A stretch of DNA of 63,341 nucleotides from Rossellomorea vietnamensis (GCF_008180615.1 NZ_VTEH01000024.1:1-63341); one strand, 5' to 3'; numbered from the stretch's first letter, positions 19,136-28,313 are shown. Notes: generated from the sequence alone by a model not told the origin. Numbers and translations: made by a program.

Positions 19136-19216
19136 AGAAATCACTTAGTGGCCACTTGGCAATGACAGAGATTCTAGCAAACTGCTTAAATATTTATTGA
19201 AAAGAGATACCTCTCA

Positions 19217-21706
19217 TTACGAGATTTTTTCCTTTCTTTTGTATTTTTGCACTGGGATCGAACTCCATTTCGGGATATTGTGCTTTATTTTCGAAACCAC
19301 GATGGTCATATCGTCTTCTATCTCTCCTGATCTTGTTCTTATCACTTCCTCCATGATAATATCAGCCATGGTCTGAGGATCGTCTGAATCCACTTCTTTA
19401 ATCTTCCGTTTCATCCACACATCATAATTCTCCACATGCTTCGGCCCTTCAAATACTCCATCACTCATCATGACAAGCAGGTCTCCCGCCTTCAATTGTT
19501 CGCTCACCACATCGACATCGAACTCGTAGAAAATCCCCATTGGAAGATTGCCTGCTTCCACCTTCACTACCTTATCCCCTCTTTTTATAAAGCTTGGTGT
19601 GGAACCGATCTTCAAAAATTTGGAGGACGCATCCTGCAAATCAATCATCGCCAAATCAAGAGTCGAAAATATTTCATCATTCGTTCGTAAAGAGAGAATC
19701 GAATTGACCGCCTTTATCGCCACCTTTTCTTCTATACCGGACTGTAAGATCTTCTGAAGGAGACTCAATGTTTCATTACTTTCATAATGTGCCCTTTCCC
19801 CATTTCCCATTCCGTCACTTATCGCTACAGCGTACTTACTTGCACTCAATTCGATCATCGAATAGCTGTCTCCTGAAATAAGCCCTCCCCCTTTAGCCGC
19901 ATGGGCTACACCAGTATCCACCATATAGGCCTTTGCAGAGCCGAAGGTTAATTGACAGTGACCACTTGGGAAAGCAGCAGGCTCCTCACGCAGGACAATG
20001 ATGTTTTCTCCCAAAATATCCGAAAGCATTGGCGCAATCAGTTTTTCTCCTTCTCCGTGTCCATTCCCATTTGGCAGGGCCATCTCTATGTCAACACTTC
20101 CTTTATCCAGTGAATAGATTTCTACATTCTCTATTTCCATACCGAATTCTTGTAATGATTCGAGAATCTGTTCCTCCTGCTGTTGGTGGTTTTCTCTTTC
20201 TCTCTGAATCTCTCGGGCAAAATCGCCCATCACTTCGGACACACCTAACAATTGGTCTGCCACAAGTTTTCGGCTTTCTTGTACTTGTTTTTTTAATTTG
20301 AGGTTTGCTTGATAATAAGTCAGCTCCTGGGAAATGACATCTTGGACTTTTTTGGAACGAACGCAGTGTTTTTCAAGCTCCCTTCCTGTTTTTCCGCTAA
20401 GCGGGACTTGTCCCTGATCTATTTCATACATAACATCTTTCATAAGATCGTATGTTTGATTGAAGTTTCTGGCCCAGCATTGATCCTTTTTAAAGCAGGT
20501 CTGGCAGGTCTTTTCAGTCACATTGCTCAAAAATTGATCAAACTCTCTCTCCTCCTCCTCCTCATTGTTCATCTTATCCTCCAAGCCTGAGAAACTATTT
20601 GAAAGTGCCTGAAATACGGAAGAAAACTGTTCAACCCTGCTTGCTGTCACATCACGGACTTTCCTGATATACTGCTGCTGTTCCTGGTTGTATTCAGTTG
20701 TTCCCGGTATGTGTTTTGCCAGTTTTCCAGTGAGGGCAGGCGGGGTCAGAAACAATAGAAAGATGGCTGCACCCGACTCATACAGGGTTTTGGCCAGTGA
20801 TGTATCACCATCCCCGTACATGCCGACAAGCAGCGTCGCGATAAGCAGACCAATGGCTGCTCCTGCTTTCTTCCCTTCTTTTAACAAACCTCCAAGAAGA
20901 CCCGAGAATGCCAGGAGGCTCATCTGATAAAAGCTGGCCACATTCGCAAGGCTGAAAATCAAGCCGGTCACCACTCCGACGGTGGAGCCAACAGTAGCTC
21001 CCGCAACAAAGGAAAACAGCAAAACAAGATATCGCGATAGAATATGTTCTATAGAAAGATCATATACAGACCAACCGATGGTCCCGGTCATGACAGAAGC
21101 CAGGAGTATGATCAGACTTACCACTTCTTCTGTTTTGAGGGACTTCTTACGTTTGCTGATTGAGAACAGCGGGACACTTTGGATGAAAATCAGAGTTAAA
21201 ATAAAGGAAAGTGTCGCTTCCACCCCCGCCATCGCACCGTCATAAATGGTAACGGCCCCCCTATTGACTATATAATCAAAGGCCAGGCTGGCTGTAATGG
21301 TCGTGAAGAACACAAAATACGGTATCGCCTTCAGCTCACTCTTTTGAAATTTCCTCGTTATCCTGAAAAGAATCAGGAATAATAGTGAACTGGCAAACGT
21401 ATACGTAATATTAGATATGGATAATGTCATCGACCCGGCCAGCAGGCCCATCAGCGCGACAGGAGCACGGTCTCTTCGCACCATATAAACGGCCGCGAAA
21501 AAAGGCATGGCAAAAGGTGTCAAATGTGAGAGTATCAGGGCCCGTCCCAAAAGAAATCCCAAACCGAAGAGAACAAAACCTTTTTGAATGAAGAACCACT
21601 CCACCTTCTGCAAAAAGACTTTCATCCCCATCGCGAACTCCGATCTAGTTTGCTGGATGTCCACATTCCTCACCGGCTCCATGACACTATGCTCAGCTTT
21701 CTCCAT
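19217..21706 (-). CDS. spoIIE: Stage II sporulation protein E, membrane PP2C phosphatase
   Basis: SpoIIE dephosphorylates SpoIIAA to activate sigma-F in the forespore and helps form the polar septum with FtsZ. The 829 residues match the family length. An N-terminal block of about ten membrane segments (about 40-330) is followed by a central region with coiled-coil character and a PP2C domain (about 590-810). MGNGERAHYESNETL, and ISDGMGNG just before it, are metal-site motifs; VMMSDGVFEG is another. It has a Spo0A-type promoter with 21-bp spacing. Confidence 0.98.
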   Translation of the reverse strand: MEKAEHSVMEPVRNVDIQQTRSEFAMGMKVFLQKVEWFFIQKGFVLFGLGFLLGRALILSHLTPFAMPFFAAVYMVRRDRAPVALMGLLAGSMTLSISNITYTFASSLLFLILFRITRKFQKSELKAIPYFVFFTTITASLAFDYIVNRGAVTIYDGAMAGVEATLSFILTLIFIQSVPLFSISKRKKSLKTEEVVSLIILLASVMTGTIGWSVYDLSIEHILSRYLVLLFSFVAGATVGSTVGVVTGLIFSLANVASFYQMSLLAFSGLLGGLLKEGKKAGAAIGLLIATLLVGMYGDGDTSLAKTLYESGAAIFLLFLTPPALTGKLAKHIPGTTEYNQEQQQYIRKVRDVTASRVEQFSSVFQALSNSFSGLEDKMNNEEEEEREFDQFLSNVTEKTCQTCFKKDQCWARNFNQTYDLMKDVMYEIDQGQVPLSGKTGRELEKHCVRSKKVQDVISQELTYYQANLKLKKQVQESRKLVADQLLGVSEVMGDFAREIQRERENHQQQEEQILESLQEFGMEIENVEIYSLDKGSVDIEMALPNGNGHGEGEKLIAPMLSDILGENIIVLREEPAAFPSGHCQLTFGSAKAYMVDTGVAHAAKGGGLISGDSYSMIELSASKYAVAISDGMGNGERAHYESNETLSLLQKILQSGIEEKVAIKAVNSILSLRTNDEIFSTLDLAMIDLQDASSKFLKIGSTPSFIKRGDKVVKVEAGNLPMGIFYEFDVDVVSEQLKAGDLLVMMSDGVFEGPKHVENYDVWMKRKIKEVDSDDPQTMADIIMEEVIRTRSGEIEDDMTIVVSKIKHNIPKWSSIPVQKYKRKEKIS

Positions 21707-21741
21707 ACATATCCTCTCCCCTGGTCTTATTCATTGTAGTT

Positions 21742-21777
21742 AGTATATAGCGGACAAGCTTAGAAGTTTGTCAAAAT
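21742..21777 (-). promoter_or_regulatory. spoIIE promoter with Spo0A box
   Basis: On the minus strand TTGACA (21769-21774) and the -10 TATACT (21742-21747) are 21 bp apart, the unusual spacing known for Spo0A-activated spoIIE and spoIIG promoters. The -35-like element overlaps a Spo0A box reading TTTGTCAAAA on the plus strand. A second weaker box core, AGTCGAA, lies about 30 bp upstream (21800-21807). Confidence 0.85.
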
Positions 21778-21925
21778 GAGGACTTTAAATTCAAGAAACG
21801 TTCGACTTCTTTCTGCGAAAGGTCAGAAGATGGAAAGATACATGATTCTCAGGCTTTCCTGAAGCATCAAGGAGTGTATCCTATAATACAAGATTTATAA
21901 ACTGACATTTTTCTCGAAAAATCTG

Positions 21926-21954
21926 TTGACAATATTTTTAGTTCTATGTATTAT
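21926..21954 (+). promoter_or_regulatory. tRNA operon promoter (sigma-A)
   Basis: TTGACA (21926-21931) and TATTAT (21949-21954) with 17-bp spacing lie 32 bp before tRNA-Met. Confidence 0.88.
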
Positions 21955-21986
21955 ATTACTTGTGTCTCAAAACATTTTATTAATAT

Positions 21987-22063
21987 GGCGGTGTAGCTCA
22001 GCTGGCTAGAGCGTACGGTTCATACCCGTGAGGTCGGGGGTTCGATCCCCTCCGCCGCTACCA
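21987..22063 (+). tRNA. tRNA-Met (CAT), elongator
   Basis: A 77-nt cloverleaf with anticodon CAT, the T-loop GGTTCGATC and an encoded CCA end. The first acceptor pair is G-U, as in the B. subtilis elongator tRNA-Met. It lies in the same place as the B. subtilis trnSL pair, between yabR and spoIIE. Confidence 0.96.
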
Positions 22064-22072
22064 TATTATACC

Positions 22073-22144
22073 GGCCCATTGGTCAAGCGGTTAAGACACC
22101 GCCCTTTCACGGCGGTAACACGGGTTCGAATCCCGTATGGGTCA
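22073..22144 (+). tRNA. tRNA-Glu (TTC)
   Basis: A 72-nt cloverleaf with anticodon TTC and acceptor arms GGCCCAT and ATGGGTC. The CCA end is not encoded, unlike its neighbour, so it must be added after transcription. Confidence 0.95.
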
Positions 22145-22149
22145 TAGTG

Positions 22150-22181
22150 AAAAACACGACAGAATTCTGTCGTGTTTTTTT
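22150..22181 (+). terminator. Terminator of the tRNA operon
   Basis: A perfect hairpin, ACACGACAGAATTCTGTCGTGT, is followed by seven Ts; the two arms meet at GAATTC. Confidence 0.95.
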
Positions 22182-22274
22182 GTTTGTCCGCTGCTCAAAC
22201 TGACTGCACTGATTCAGTTTCTGCCAAATCGATGCTGCCCGTAAATTCCCCAAGTCACACTGCAATCTAATCAA

Positions 22275-22328
22275 ACAAAAAAACAACCGACCGCTTTCCA
22301 GGGATGAAAGGCAGTCAGTTGTTTTTTA
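22275..22328 (-). terminator. Terminator after yabR (bidirectional form)
   Basis: Hairpin arms AAACAACTGACTGCCTTTC and AAAGCGGTCGGTTGTTT lie on the minus strand, followed by a T run. The opposite strand is also T-tailed. It lies about 230 bp beyond the yabR stop, with a family III repeat in between. Confidence 0.85.
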
Positions 22329-22512
22329 ATGGCTCTTTTCGTAAATTTGCTGCTATATGATACTAATTTCCGAAAAAACCTAGTCTACATGAAAAGAAAA
22401 GAGCTGCTATTTCCAAATAGAAAGAGAATCCTAGGTATCCGGGGAAAAATCCGGCTCATGGGATTCTTCCGAAAGCAACAATGCATGCGAAAACAGCCTT
22501 CTTACTAGTGGT
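22326..22512 (+). repeat. Family III repeat, longest copy
   Basis: It begins GGCTCTTTTCGTAAATTTGC and contains the inverse GAAAAGAGC, with GCTGCTAT repeated after each arm. The end carries GGATTCTTCCGAAAGCAAC. Related decayed units lie at 18655-18720 and 18960-19135. Confidence 0.6.
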
Positions 22513-22561
22513 TCTCACTCAGAACCCTCTATAAACCTGCTATATATAAATAGACAGCAAG

Positions 22562-22984
22562 TTATCCTCTTTTTGCTCCTCTGCCGCCGCGTTTTGATTC
22601 TGTATGGCGCTTTAATGAAGTTAAACGATCTTCGCTATCCTTTAAGAAGCGCGCCATCTTCTGCTCGAAATTTTCTTTCGGGCGAATGTCATTCGGTTTG
22701 TTGCTGCGTGGACGCTGAGGACGCTGCGGGCGCTGGGGGCGTTCCGGCTGGTCTTTTGCCTTCCGGATGGATAAACCGATCTTACCGTCTTTTTCAACAT
22801 TCATGACTTTCACTGTCACTTCTTCACCGACTTTAAGATGCTCATTAATATCCTTTACATAATTGTCGGCAACTTCGCTGATGTGGACAAGACCTGTTGC
22901 ACCTTCCGGCAATTCTACAAACGCTCCGAAATTTGTAATCCCTGTTACCTTACCCTGAACCTTGCTGCCTACTTCAATTGACAT
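22562..22984 (-). CDS. yabR: S1-domain RNA-binding protein YabR
   Basis: A 140-residue protein with one S1 domain (about 5-75; GKVTGITNFGAFVELPEGATG, split here as GKVTGITNFG and AFVELPEG). A proline/arginine-rich linker of repeated RPQ units follows, then a basic tail GGRGAKRG. It is related to general stress protein 13. The start at 22984 (MSIEVGSKV) has AAGGAGGAG upstream. It lies next to divIC. The target RNA is unknown. Confidence 0.92.
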   Translation of the reverse strand: MSIEVGSKVQGKVTGITNFGAFVELPEGATGLVHISEVADNYVKDINEHLKVGEEVTVKVMNVEKDGKIGLSIRKAKDQPERPQRPQRPQRPRSNKPNDIRPKENFEQKMARFLKDSEDRLTSLKRHTESKRGGRGAKRG

Positions 22985-23059
22985 AAAAAGAATGCTCCTC
23001 CTTAGAATAATTAAAAAATAAAGCTTACTATATATTATAGCCAATTAAAAAAAAGAGTG

Positions 23060-23458
23060 TCAATGCGACGACTCTTCTTCTTCTTTTTTCGCTTCCGGCT
23101 CCGGAATATTAAAAATAATTTCGCCTTCGTCTGAGAGAAAGTAATCTCTTCTGGCCAATTTGGCAATGTACTCGTCATCGTTCAGCTTGATGATTTCTTC
23201 TTCGAGGATTGCCTGCTGCCTTTCAAGCTTTTCCAGCCTGGCTTCCAGCTGTGCCTTTTGTGTTTCCTTCTCTTCTAGGACGGAAGCGCGTGAGATGAGG
23301 GTCGAAACGAGAAAACCGCTTATCGTCAGGGCGAGGATAAATAACAGGGCCAAGCGGCGAAAAAGCCTCTTTTTTCTATGGTGACTGACTTTCTTTTTAT
23401 GTTCCTGCTGTCGTACATAAGCATTTTCCATTGAACGGATATTTCGTTCCCGGCTCAT
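23060..23458 (-). CDS. divIC: Cell division protein DivIC
   Basis: A bitopic division protein that works with FtsL and DivIB at the septum. It has 132 residues: a basic cytoplasmic N-terminus (KKKVSHHRKKRLFRR), one membrane segment (about 36-57) and an external coiled coil (about 62-97) rich in E, K, Q and L. The conserved ending ARRDYFLSDEGEIIFNIPE follows. The start at 23458 has AAAGGAGGTG at good spacing. Confidence 0.96.
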   Translation of the reverse strand: MSRERNIRSMENAYVRQQEHKKKVSHHRKKRLFRRLALLFILALTISGFLVSTLISRASVLEEKETQKAQLEARLEKLERQQAILEEEIIKLNDDEYIAKLARRDYFLSDEGEIIFNIPEPEAKKEEEESSH

Positions 23459-23472
23459 CTCTTGCACCTCCT

Positions 23473-24099
23473 TTATCTCTTAAGCCATTTTTTCAGCTTT
23501 GTACTTATAACTTTACCAAATGGAAATAAATATCCTGCTAATTTATTATATAACTTCTCGACTAATTTTTTAATATTTTTCGGGAAAAGGCTTGAAATAA
23601 TTTTTACCACCCAGAGGAGAGGAGCAAACACAATTTTCAAGATGGAAATAATTGCTTTGCTCAAGAAACCGAATACAGCCCATGTCCCCTTGGCAATCCC
23701 TAAGATGATTGAAAATAACAGGACCACCAGCCACTTGACAGGCGAGTAAACCAGATTCGTTACCATTTTCACTATGAATCTATAAAGAGAAATAAAGGCT
23801 TGGATGATCCTTTCCAGCATGGTCTTGTACATGGTCTTCAGAAGAGCCTGATAGCCAGCAAATCCACATAGCAGCGCAATGAATATATAAAATCTCACTT
23901 CGCCAAAATTCACTGAAAACAGGATGTAGAAAATAAAAAGGGCCTGCACAATCCAAAACAATACATCGTTCAGGAAAACAAGCCAGCGTTTTCTTTCGTT
24001 TCTGTTTAAAAAACGATTATACGTATCAAGGGCAGCTCCGAAAATACTACCCATGCCGACCATGGCCAGCATGGTGTAGAATTGTACTGAGAGTGTCAT
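23473..24099 (-). CDS. yabQ: Spore cortex biosynthesis protein YabQ
   Basis: A 208-residue membrane protein with about four or five segments, starting MTLSVQFYTMLAMVGMGSIFGA. In B. subtilis YabQ is a mother-cell membrane protein needed for the spore cortex. The ATG overlaps the yabP stop as ATGA, indicating translational coupling; divIC follows by 14 bp. Confidence 0.93.
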   Translation of the reverse strand: MTLSVQFYTMLAMVGMGSIFGAALDTYNRFLNRNERKRWLVFLNDVLFWIVQALFIFYILFSVNFGEVRFYIFIALLCGFAGYQALLKTMYKTMLERIIQAFISLYRFIVKMVTNLVYSPVKWLVVLLFSIILGIAKGTWAVFGFLSKAIISILKIVFAPLLWVVKIISSLFPKNIKKLVEKLYNKLAGYLFPFGKVISTKLKKWLKR

Positions 24100-24398
24100 C
24101 GGAACAGCTTGCTAAAGAGCCCTTTAGCTTTTTCTCCGCTTTGTTCGTCTAAATAAACGATATCAAACACCTTGCCTTTGATTGATACAATCCCTTTATC
24201 GACATCCAGATTCTTCATTTGCAGATTCTGTCCCCTGATCGAGAGAAATCCCATAACCGTCTCAAGCAGAAATTCCTCATTATCGAAGCTTTCCACCTGC
24301 TTGACTCCTGTGATGTCCAAAAGGCGTCTGCCTCTCATCATGACATCATGCTCCTGCATCGTTCCTTTGTTATTCCCGCTTTCCTGATACTGATTCAT
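24096..24398 (-). CDS. yabP: Sporulation protein YabP
   Basis: A 100-residue YabP/YqfC-family protein with the family motif ESFDNEEFLLETVMGFLSIR and the KGKVFDIVYLDEQ end. In B. subtilis it is made in the mother cell with YabQ. The start MNQYQES at 24398 follows GGGGGATG. A likely sigma-E promoter lies about 45 bp upstream. Confidence 0.93.
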   Translation of the reverse strand: MNQYQESGNNKGTMQEHDVMMRGRRLLDITGVKQVESFDNEEFLLETVMGFLSIRGQNLQMKNLDVDKGIVSIKGKVFDIVYLDEQSGEKAKGLFSKLFR

Positions 24399-24437
24399 TT
24401 TCATCCCCCACATTCACAAAGTACAGGCTTTGTAACT

Positions 24438-24466
24438 ATATGTATGCGGGTGGGAGGAAAATAGAA
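24438..24466 (-). promoter_or_regulatory. Possible sigma-E promoter of yabP-yabQ
   Basis: On the minus strand CATACAT (24440-24446) resembles the sigma-E -10, with TTCTATT (24460-24466) at 13-bp spacing as a -35. B. subtilis yabP is sigma-E dependent, which supports the call, but the -35 match is moderate. Confidence 0.5.
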
Positions 24467-24478
24467 CAAGCTGTCAAC

Positions 24479-24760
24479 TTACTCTTCGGGTCCTTCAGAT
24501 AATCGTTCTTCGCTGATAATAGTATACATCGTGCCCGCGTCTTCTTTGCGGGTCGACTCTTGCAGGCGGTCCACTGTAGCTGTAACTACTTTCTGACCGA
24601 AGCGGACTTTCAACTCATCCCCTACTTTGACATTGGAACTTGCTTTCGCTTGCAGTCCGTTTATGGTGATCCTGCCTTTGTCCGCCACTTCCTTAGCTAA
24701 TGTTCTTCTTTTGATTAAACGGGATACTTTTAAATACTTATCTAAACGCATTGTTACCAT
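24479..24760 (-). CDS. rqcP: S4-domain ribosome quality control protein RqcP (YabO)
   Basis: A small S4/Hsp15-like RNA-binding protein of 93 residues, with MRLDKYLKVSRLIKRRTLAK at the S4 core. In B. subtilis it binds the obstructed 50S subunit with RqcH during alanine tailing of stalled chains. The ATG at 24760 fits the GGAGAG ribosome site better than the internal ATG at 24751, where the conserved part begins. Confidence 0.93.
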   Translation of the reverse strand: MVTMRLDKYLKVSRLIKRRTLAKEVADKGRITINGLQAKASSNVKVGDELKVRFGQKVVTATVDRLQESTRKEDAGTMYTIISEERLSEGPEE

Positions 24761-24919
24761 CTATTATCTCTCCTTTAATTTGTCTTGCTGGCTTAATATT
24801 TTCTCCGCTAAAGCCAACTCTTAATGAAGAGCTGCAGCCACTATAAAATGAGCTTTTTGCTCTTCAGAACATCTGCCAGTCGGAGTTTCCAGGGCGATTC
24901 CACAAATGATAATAATTAT

Positions 24920-26386
24920 TTAACTGATTCCTCTCTCTTTCGCTTCATTCCAGAACCCATCGAGTTCGTCCAATGAAAAATCAGCGAAGCCCTTCCCGCT
25001 TTCCTTCACCTTCTGTTCTACATAGGCAAAACGGTTGAAAAATTTCATATTGGCTTTAGCCAGAGCCTCTTCGGGATGAATTTTATAGAAGCGGGCTATA
25101 TTGATAAGCGAAAACAAAAGGTCGCCGAATTCGCTGATTTGGGCGTGTTTATCTCCTTTCGCTGCCTCGTCACGGAATTCCTCTATTTCTTCATAGACTT
25201 TCTCCCATGCCCCGTCCGATAGTTCCCAATCAAAGCCGGCTTTGGCTGCTTTTTTCTGGTACTCATAGGCTTTCATCAAAGATGGATAACCTTTGGCAAT
25301 ATCACTTAAAAGTGGTTTTTCCGTCTCCGTCCCGCCTTTTTCAGCTTTTTTGATGGTCTCCCAATTGGCTTTTACATCATCTGTATTCTCCACTGATATA
25401 TCACCAAATACATGAGGATGGCGGCGGACCATTTTTTCCGAGACTGTTCCGATTACCTCATTAATGGTAAACATCCCTTCATCTTCACCGATTTGGGCAT
25501 GAAGCATGATCTGAAGAAGAACATCTCCCAGCTCTTCAACCATGTGATCGATATCTTCTTCCTCTATTGCCTCCAGCAGTTCATACGTTTCTTCTATTAA
25601 ATATTTCTTCAGCGAGTGGTGGGTCTGTTCAATATCCCAAGGACAACCCCCTGGTCCGCGCAATCTCGCAATAATCTGCCTGAACGTTGAAAACTGCTTA
25701 TATCTTGTATCCATTTCCGCTGCAGGCGGCACGTATAAACTCGTCAAGTTGTTCAATTGCACTTCACGATCCAGTTCCACAAGAGGGATTGTTTTCACAA
25801 GCTCTCCTTTCGTTCCTGCCGCTGTCACGATGGTCACACTGTAATCATAAGGATATAACTCCATTAAGGTCAGTTTTACATCAGAAGCTGTGAAGGCATC
25901 ATAAACCTGTCCAATAATTAAATGCTGATCCATCTTGATATCCTCAAGATGTAAATCGGTTCCATCCAGGAGCTGAAATCCTTCTATCGGATCTGCTTTT
26001 ACAGCTGCAAACAAGGGATCAAGGAAGCTTTGTCCGCCGATGATTTCAAGTTCAAATCCTTCCCGTTCCGACGCTTCGATCAGCAGCTGGACAGTCTTTT
26101 CTGCCACCAGGGGGTGCCCGGGCACTCCATATAGAATCTCGCCTTTTTGCGCTTCTGCTTTCAGCACATCGACTATTTCAATATAAACCTTTTCAAAGCT
26201 GTCATGCTTTTCATATATGTAATCAAAGGATTGATAAACAAAACCTTCTTCTTTCAGCTCGGATACCACCGGGTGATGTTCCGTGCGGAGAAAAGTTGTC
26301 CGTTCCCCTTTGAGCTGCTTGTAAACACCAAGGGGCAGCTGATCGAGTTCCCCTGCTCCCAGGCCGGCTACCATAATTTTATTCAT
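24920..26386 (-). CDS. yabN: MazG-like pyrophosphohydrolase fused to a methylase-like domain (YabN)
   Basis: A 488-residue two-domain protein. The N-terminus (about 1-220; GLGAGELDQLPLGVYK, YGVPGHPLVAEKT) is a tetrapyrrole methylase-like fold. The C-terminus (about 235-488) is a MazG nucleoside triphosphate pyrophosphohydrolase with EETYELLEAIEEED and a second set around EIEEFRDEAAKGD. The family removes non-canonical NTPs; the role of the methylase part is unclear. AGGAGGTACAGC precedes the ATG. Confidence 0.94.
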   Translation of the reverse strand: MNKIMVAGLGAGELDQLPLGVYKQLKGERTTFLRTEHHPVVSELKEEGFVYQSFDYIYEKHDSFEKVYIEIVDVLKAEAQKGEILYGVPGHPLVAEKTVQLLIEASEREGFELEIIGGQSFLDPLFAAVKADPIEGFQLLDGTDLHLEDIKMDQHLIIGQVYDAFTASDVKLTLMELYPYDYSVTIVTAAGTKGELVKTIPLVELDREVQLNNLTSLYVPPAAEMDTRYKQFSTFRQIIARLRGPGGCPWDIEQTHHSLKKYLIEETYELLEAIEEEDIDHMVEELGDVLLQIMLHAQIGEDEGMFTINEVIGTVSEKMVRRHPHVFGDISVENTDDVKANWETIKKAEKGGTETEKPLLSDIAKGYPSLMKAYEYQKKAAKAGFDWELSDGAWEKVYEEIEEFRDEAAKGDKHAQISEFGDLLFSLINIARFYKIHPEEALAKANMKFFNRFAYVEQKVKESGKGFADFSLDELDGFWNEAKERGIS

Positions 26387-26507
26387 GCTGTACCTCCTAT
26401 TATTTTATTTATTTTTTTAGATTGAAACCGCAATAAGAATAATAGACTTTCACACCAGATCTACTGAAGCGCAATCGCCGCCTGTGTTACTGCCCTAAAC
26501 TGCATGC

Positions 26508-28106
26508 CTATTTAAAACGTTCAGAGATGGAGCTTAATTTATCTCCTCCGGGCAGCTGCCCGAGTTCTTCCGGAGAAAAGATGCTTCCTTTTAAAATTAT
26601 CAGGATAAATACGGCAGCGCCAATGGCCGCACTGGAAAGGGATTCTGCCGCAGCCATTATACGGGATGGATTCTCTATGAGTGCCGAATATAGATATGAA
26701 TATACTTGCAGCACCACGGTCATAACCATTCCTGCGAAACCTGTCACAAAATAAAAGTGCGGTTTCAAGAACGATGCGTGGAATTGTTTTTTTAAACGAA
26801 AAATTAAAATCGCGGTTATCATCCCTAAAGCGATGACTGTCGAGATCGAGGACCCCATTGTACCGTACTGAGTGACAAGCAAAATATTTAAAAAGTATTT
26901 AATCACTAATCCGCCCAGAATGGTGATGGCAGGAAAATAAATCAGTTCGAGCCCCTGCAGAATGCCTGAAATCGTTAAGATAATGGAACTGAAAAGAATT
27001 GACAAGCAAAAGACCGCAATCACATCTGAACCAAGGCTGTTTTGAAACAGCATAGTATTGGTGGGTTCGATAATATTGATTAAACCAAGAGAAGCAGCAA
27101 AACCTGCAAGGCTGCCTATTTTTAAGGCCAGCCTGATTTTGTTATTCATTTCGGCACTCTCCCCTTTACGGAACGCCGATGTGATGAGAGGAACCAGTGT
27201 TAAAGAAAGGGAGGTACTGACGACCGTGCCCAGCTGGATGAAGGGCTGTCCTCTGTCATAAATTCCTTTCAACTGTTTAGACTCTTCCTGAGATATACCT
27301 GATTGTACTAAAAGAGAGTATACATTCAAGGCATCTATCAACTGAAGCAGGACAAGCAGCATACCGCTGATACATATTGCAGTCCCATGCTTTAAAAGCC
27401 TGGTCCAAATCTCTTTGTGATTGATTCCCCGCAAGCTGACGAAAGAGAGGGGAAGATGGCTTCGGTCCCTCCAGACAAATGTAATCAGGATGAAGATGCA
27501 GACCAACCCTCCCGTTATGGAACCAAACAGCGCCCCGGCACCGGCCATATACAGGGAATAACCGTTCGCGACCAGGACAGCTGAGAACACAAGGATCGTG
27601 GCAACCCTGATGAACTGTTCTCCCACCTGGGAATAGGCAGTGGGAATCATATCGCCTTTACCCTGGTAAAAGCCCCTGAGGCCGGATATGAACGGAAGAA
27701 GCAAAAAGGTGACACTGATTAATTGAATTAGCTCCTTCAGCTGAGGATCACCCATCAGGGATGCAATGGATCCTGCGCCGAAGTAAATCAGCAGAAACCA
27801 GATCATACCGGTCACAGCCAAAAAAAGAAAGGAAGAACGCAGAACAGCCTGAACCTCTTGTTCGTTCTGTTCTTCCTGCCGCTCCGCAATCATTTTTGAT
27901 ATGATAACCGGAAATCCATATGTAGATAGAGCAAGGGCAATCCCATAAAAAGGATAGACCTGCTGATAAATATAAAAACCAATGTCGCCGACGATATTCT
28001 GGAATGGAACCCGGTAGACGGCGCTGAGAATTTTCGTAATCAATGCTGCCGCCGTCAGGACAAGGGTTCCCTTCATCAATTTTGCAGATGTATTTTTATA
28101 AGGCAA
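26508..28106 (-). CDS. yabM: MOP-superfamily membrane exporter, SpoVB/MurJ-like (YabM)
   Basis: A polytopic protein of 532 residues with about fourteen membrane segments. It starts near MKGTLVLTAAALITKILSAV and has the family motif VGDIGFYIYQQVYPFYG. It belongs to the polysaccharide-biosynthesis/lipid II flippase group (SpoVB, MurJ); the substrate of YabM is not established. It lies between spoVT and yabN, as in B. subtilis. Confidence 0.92.
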   Translation of the reverse strand: MPYKNTSAKLMKGTLVLTAAALITKILSAVYRVPFQNIVGDIGFYIYQQVYPFYGIALALSTYGFPVIISKMIAERQEEQNEQEVQAVLRSSFLFLAVTGMIWFLLIYFGAGSIASLMGDPQLKELIQLISVTFLLLPFISGLRGFYQGKGDMIPTAYSQVGEQFIRVATILVFSAVLVANGYSLYMAGAGALFGSITGGLVCIFILITFVWRDRSHLPLSFVSLRGINHKEIWTRLLKHGTAICISGMLLVLLQLIDALNVYSLLVQSGISQEESKQLKGIYDRGQPFIQLGTVVSTSLSLTLVPLITSAFRKGESAEMNNKIRLALKIGSLAGFAASLGLINIIEPTNTMLFQNSLGSDVIAVFCLSILFSSIILTISGILQGLELIYFPAITILGGLVIKYFLNILLVTQYGTMGSSISTVIALGMITAILIFRLKKQFHASFLKPHFYFVTGFAGMVMTVVLQVYSYLYSALIENPSRIMAAAESLSSAAIGAAVFILIILKGSIFSPEELGQLPGGDKLSSISERFK

Positions 28107-28190
28107 CAGCTGTTTCCTGCCTTCCTAATTGCGAATTATTGTACTGTATTATAACACAAAACACCCTTTATCTTTCATTGCGGGCACTCT

Positions 28191-28313
28191 CAAAAGCGGA
28201 AGCGCCTCGATCAGCCCCGACAGGCAAATGTTCCTCAGAGAATAAAAGGCGCTCTTCCCTTTTATTCTCTGAGGGTTATTTGACCCCGAGGGGCTAGGCG
28301 CTGAAGCTGGACG
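28191..28313 (+). repeat. Family I hairpin repeat, copy C
   Basis: A complete 123-bp unit with outer arms GCGCC/GGCGC and AGCCCC/GGGGCT. The inner stem, CCTCAGAGAATAAAAGG pairing perfectly with CCTTTTATTCTCTGAGG, is the longest uninterrupted stem in the family. It sits between spoVT and yabM. Confidence 0.92.

Larger units (their letters stand above)
18452..19216. other. Intergenic region of 765 bp filled with decayed repeats
   Basis: No gene is supported here. The stretch holds two decayed family III units (18655-18720 and 18960-19135) and, between them, a remnant of family I (18893-18923) joined to family II (to about 18950). It separates spoIIE from yabS; the promoter of yabS was not identified. 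Confidence 0.6.
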
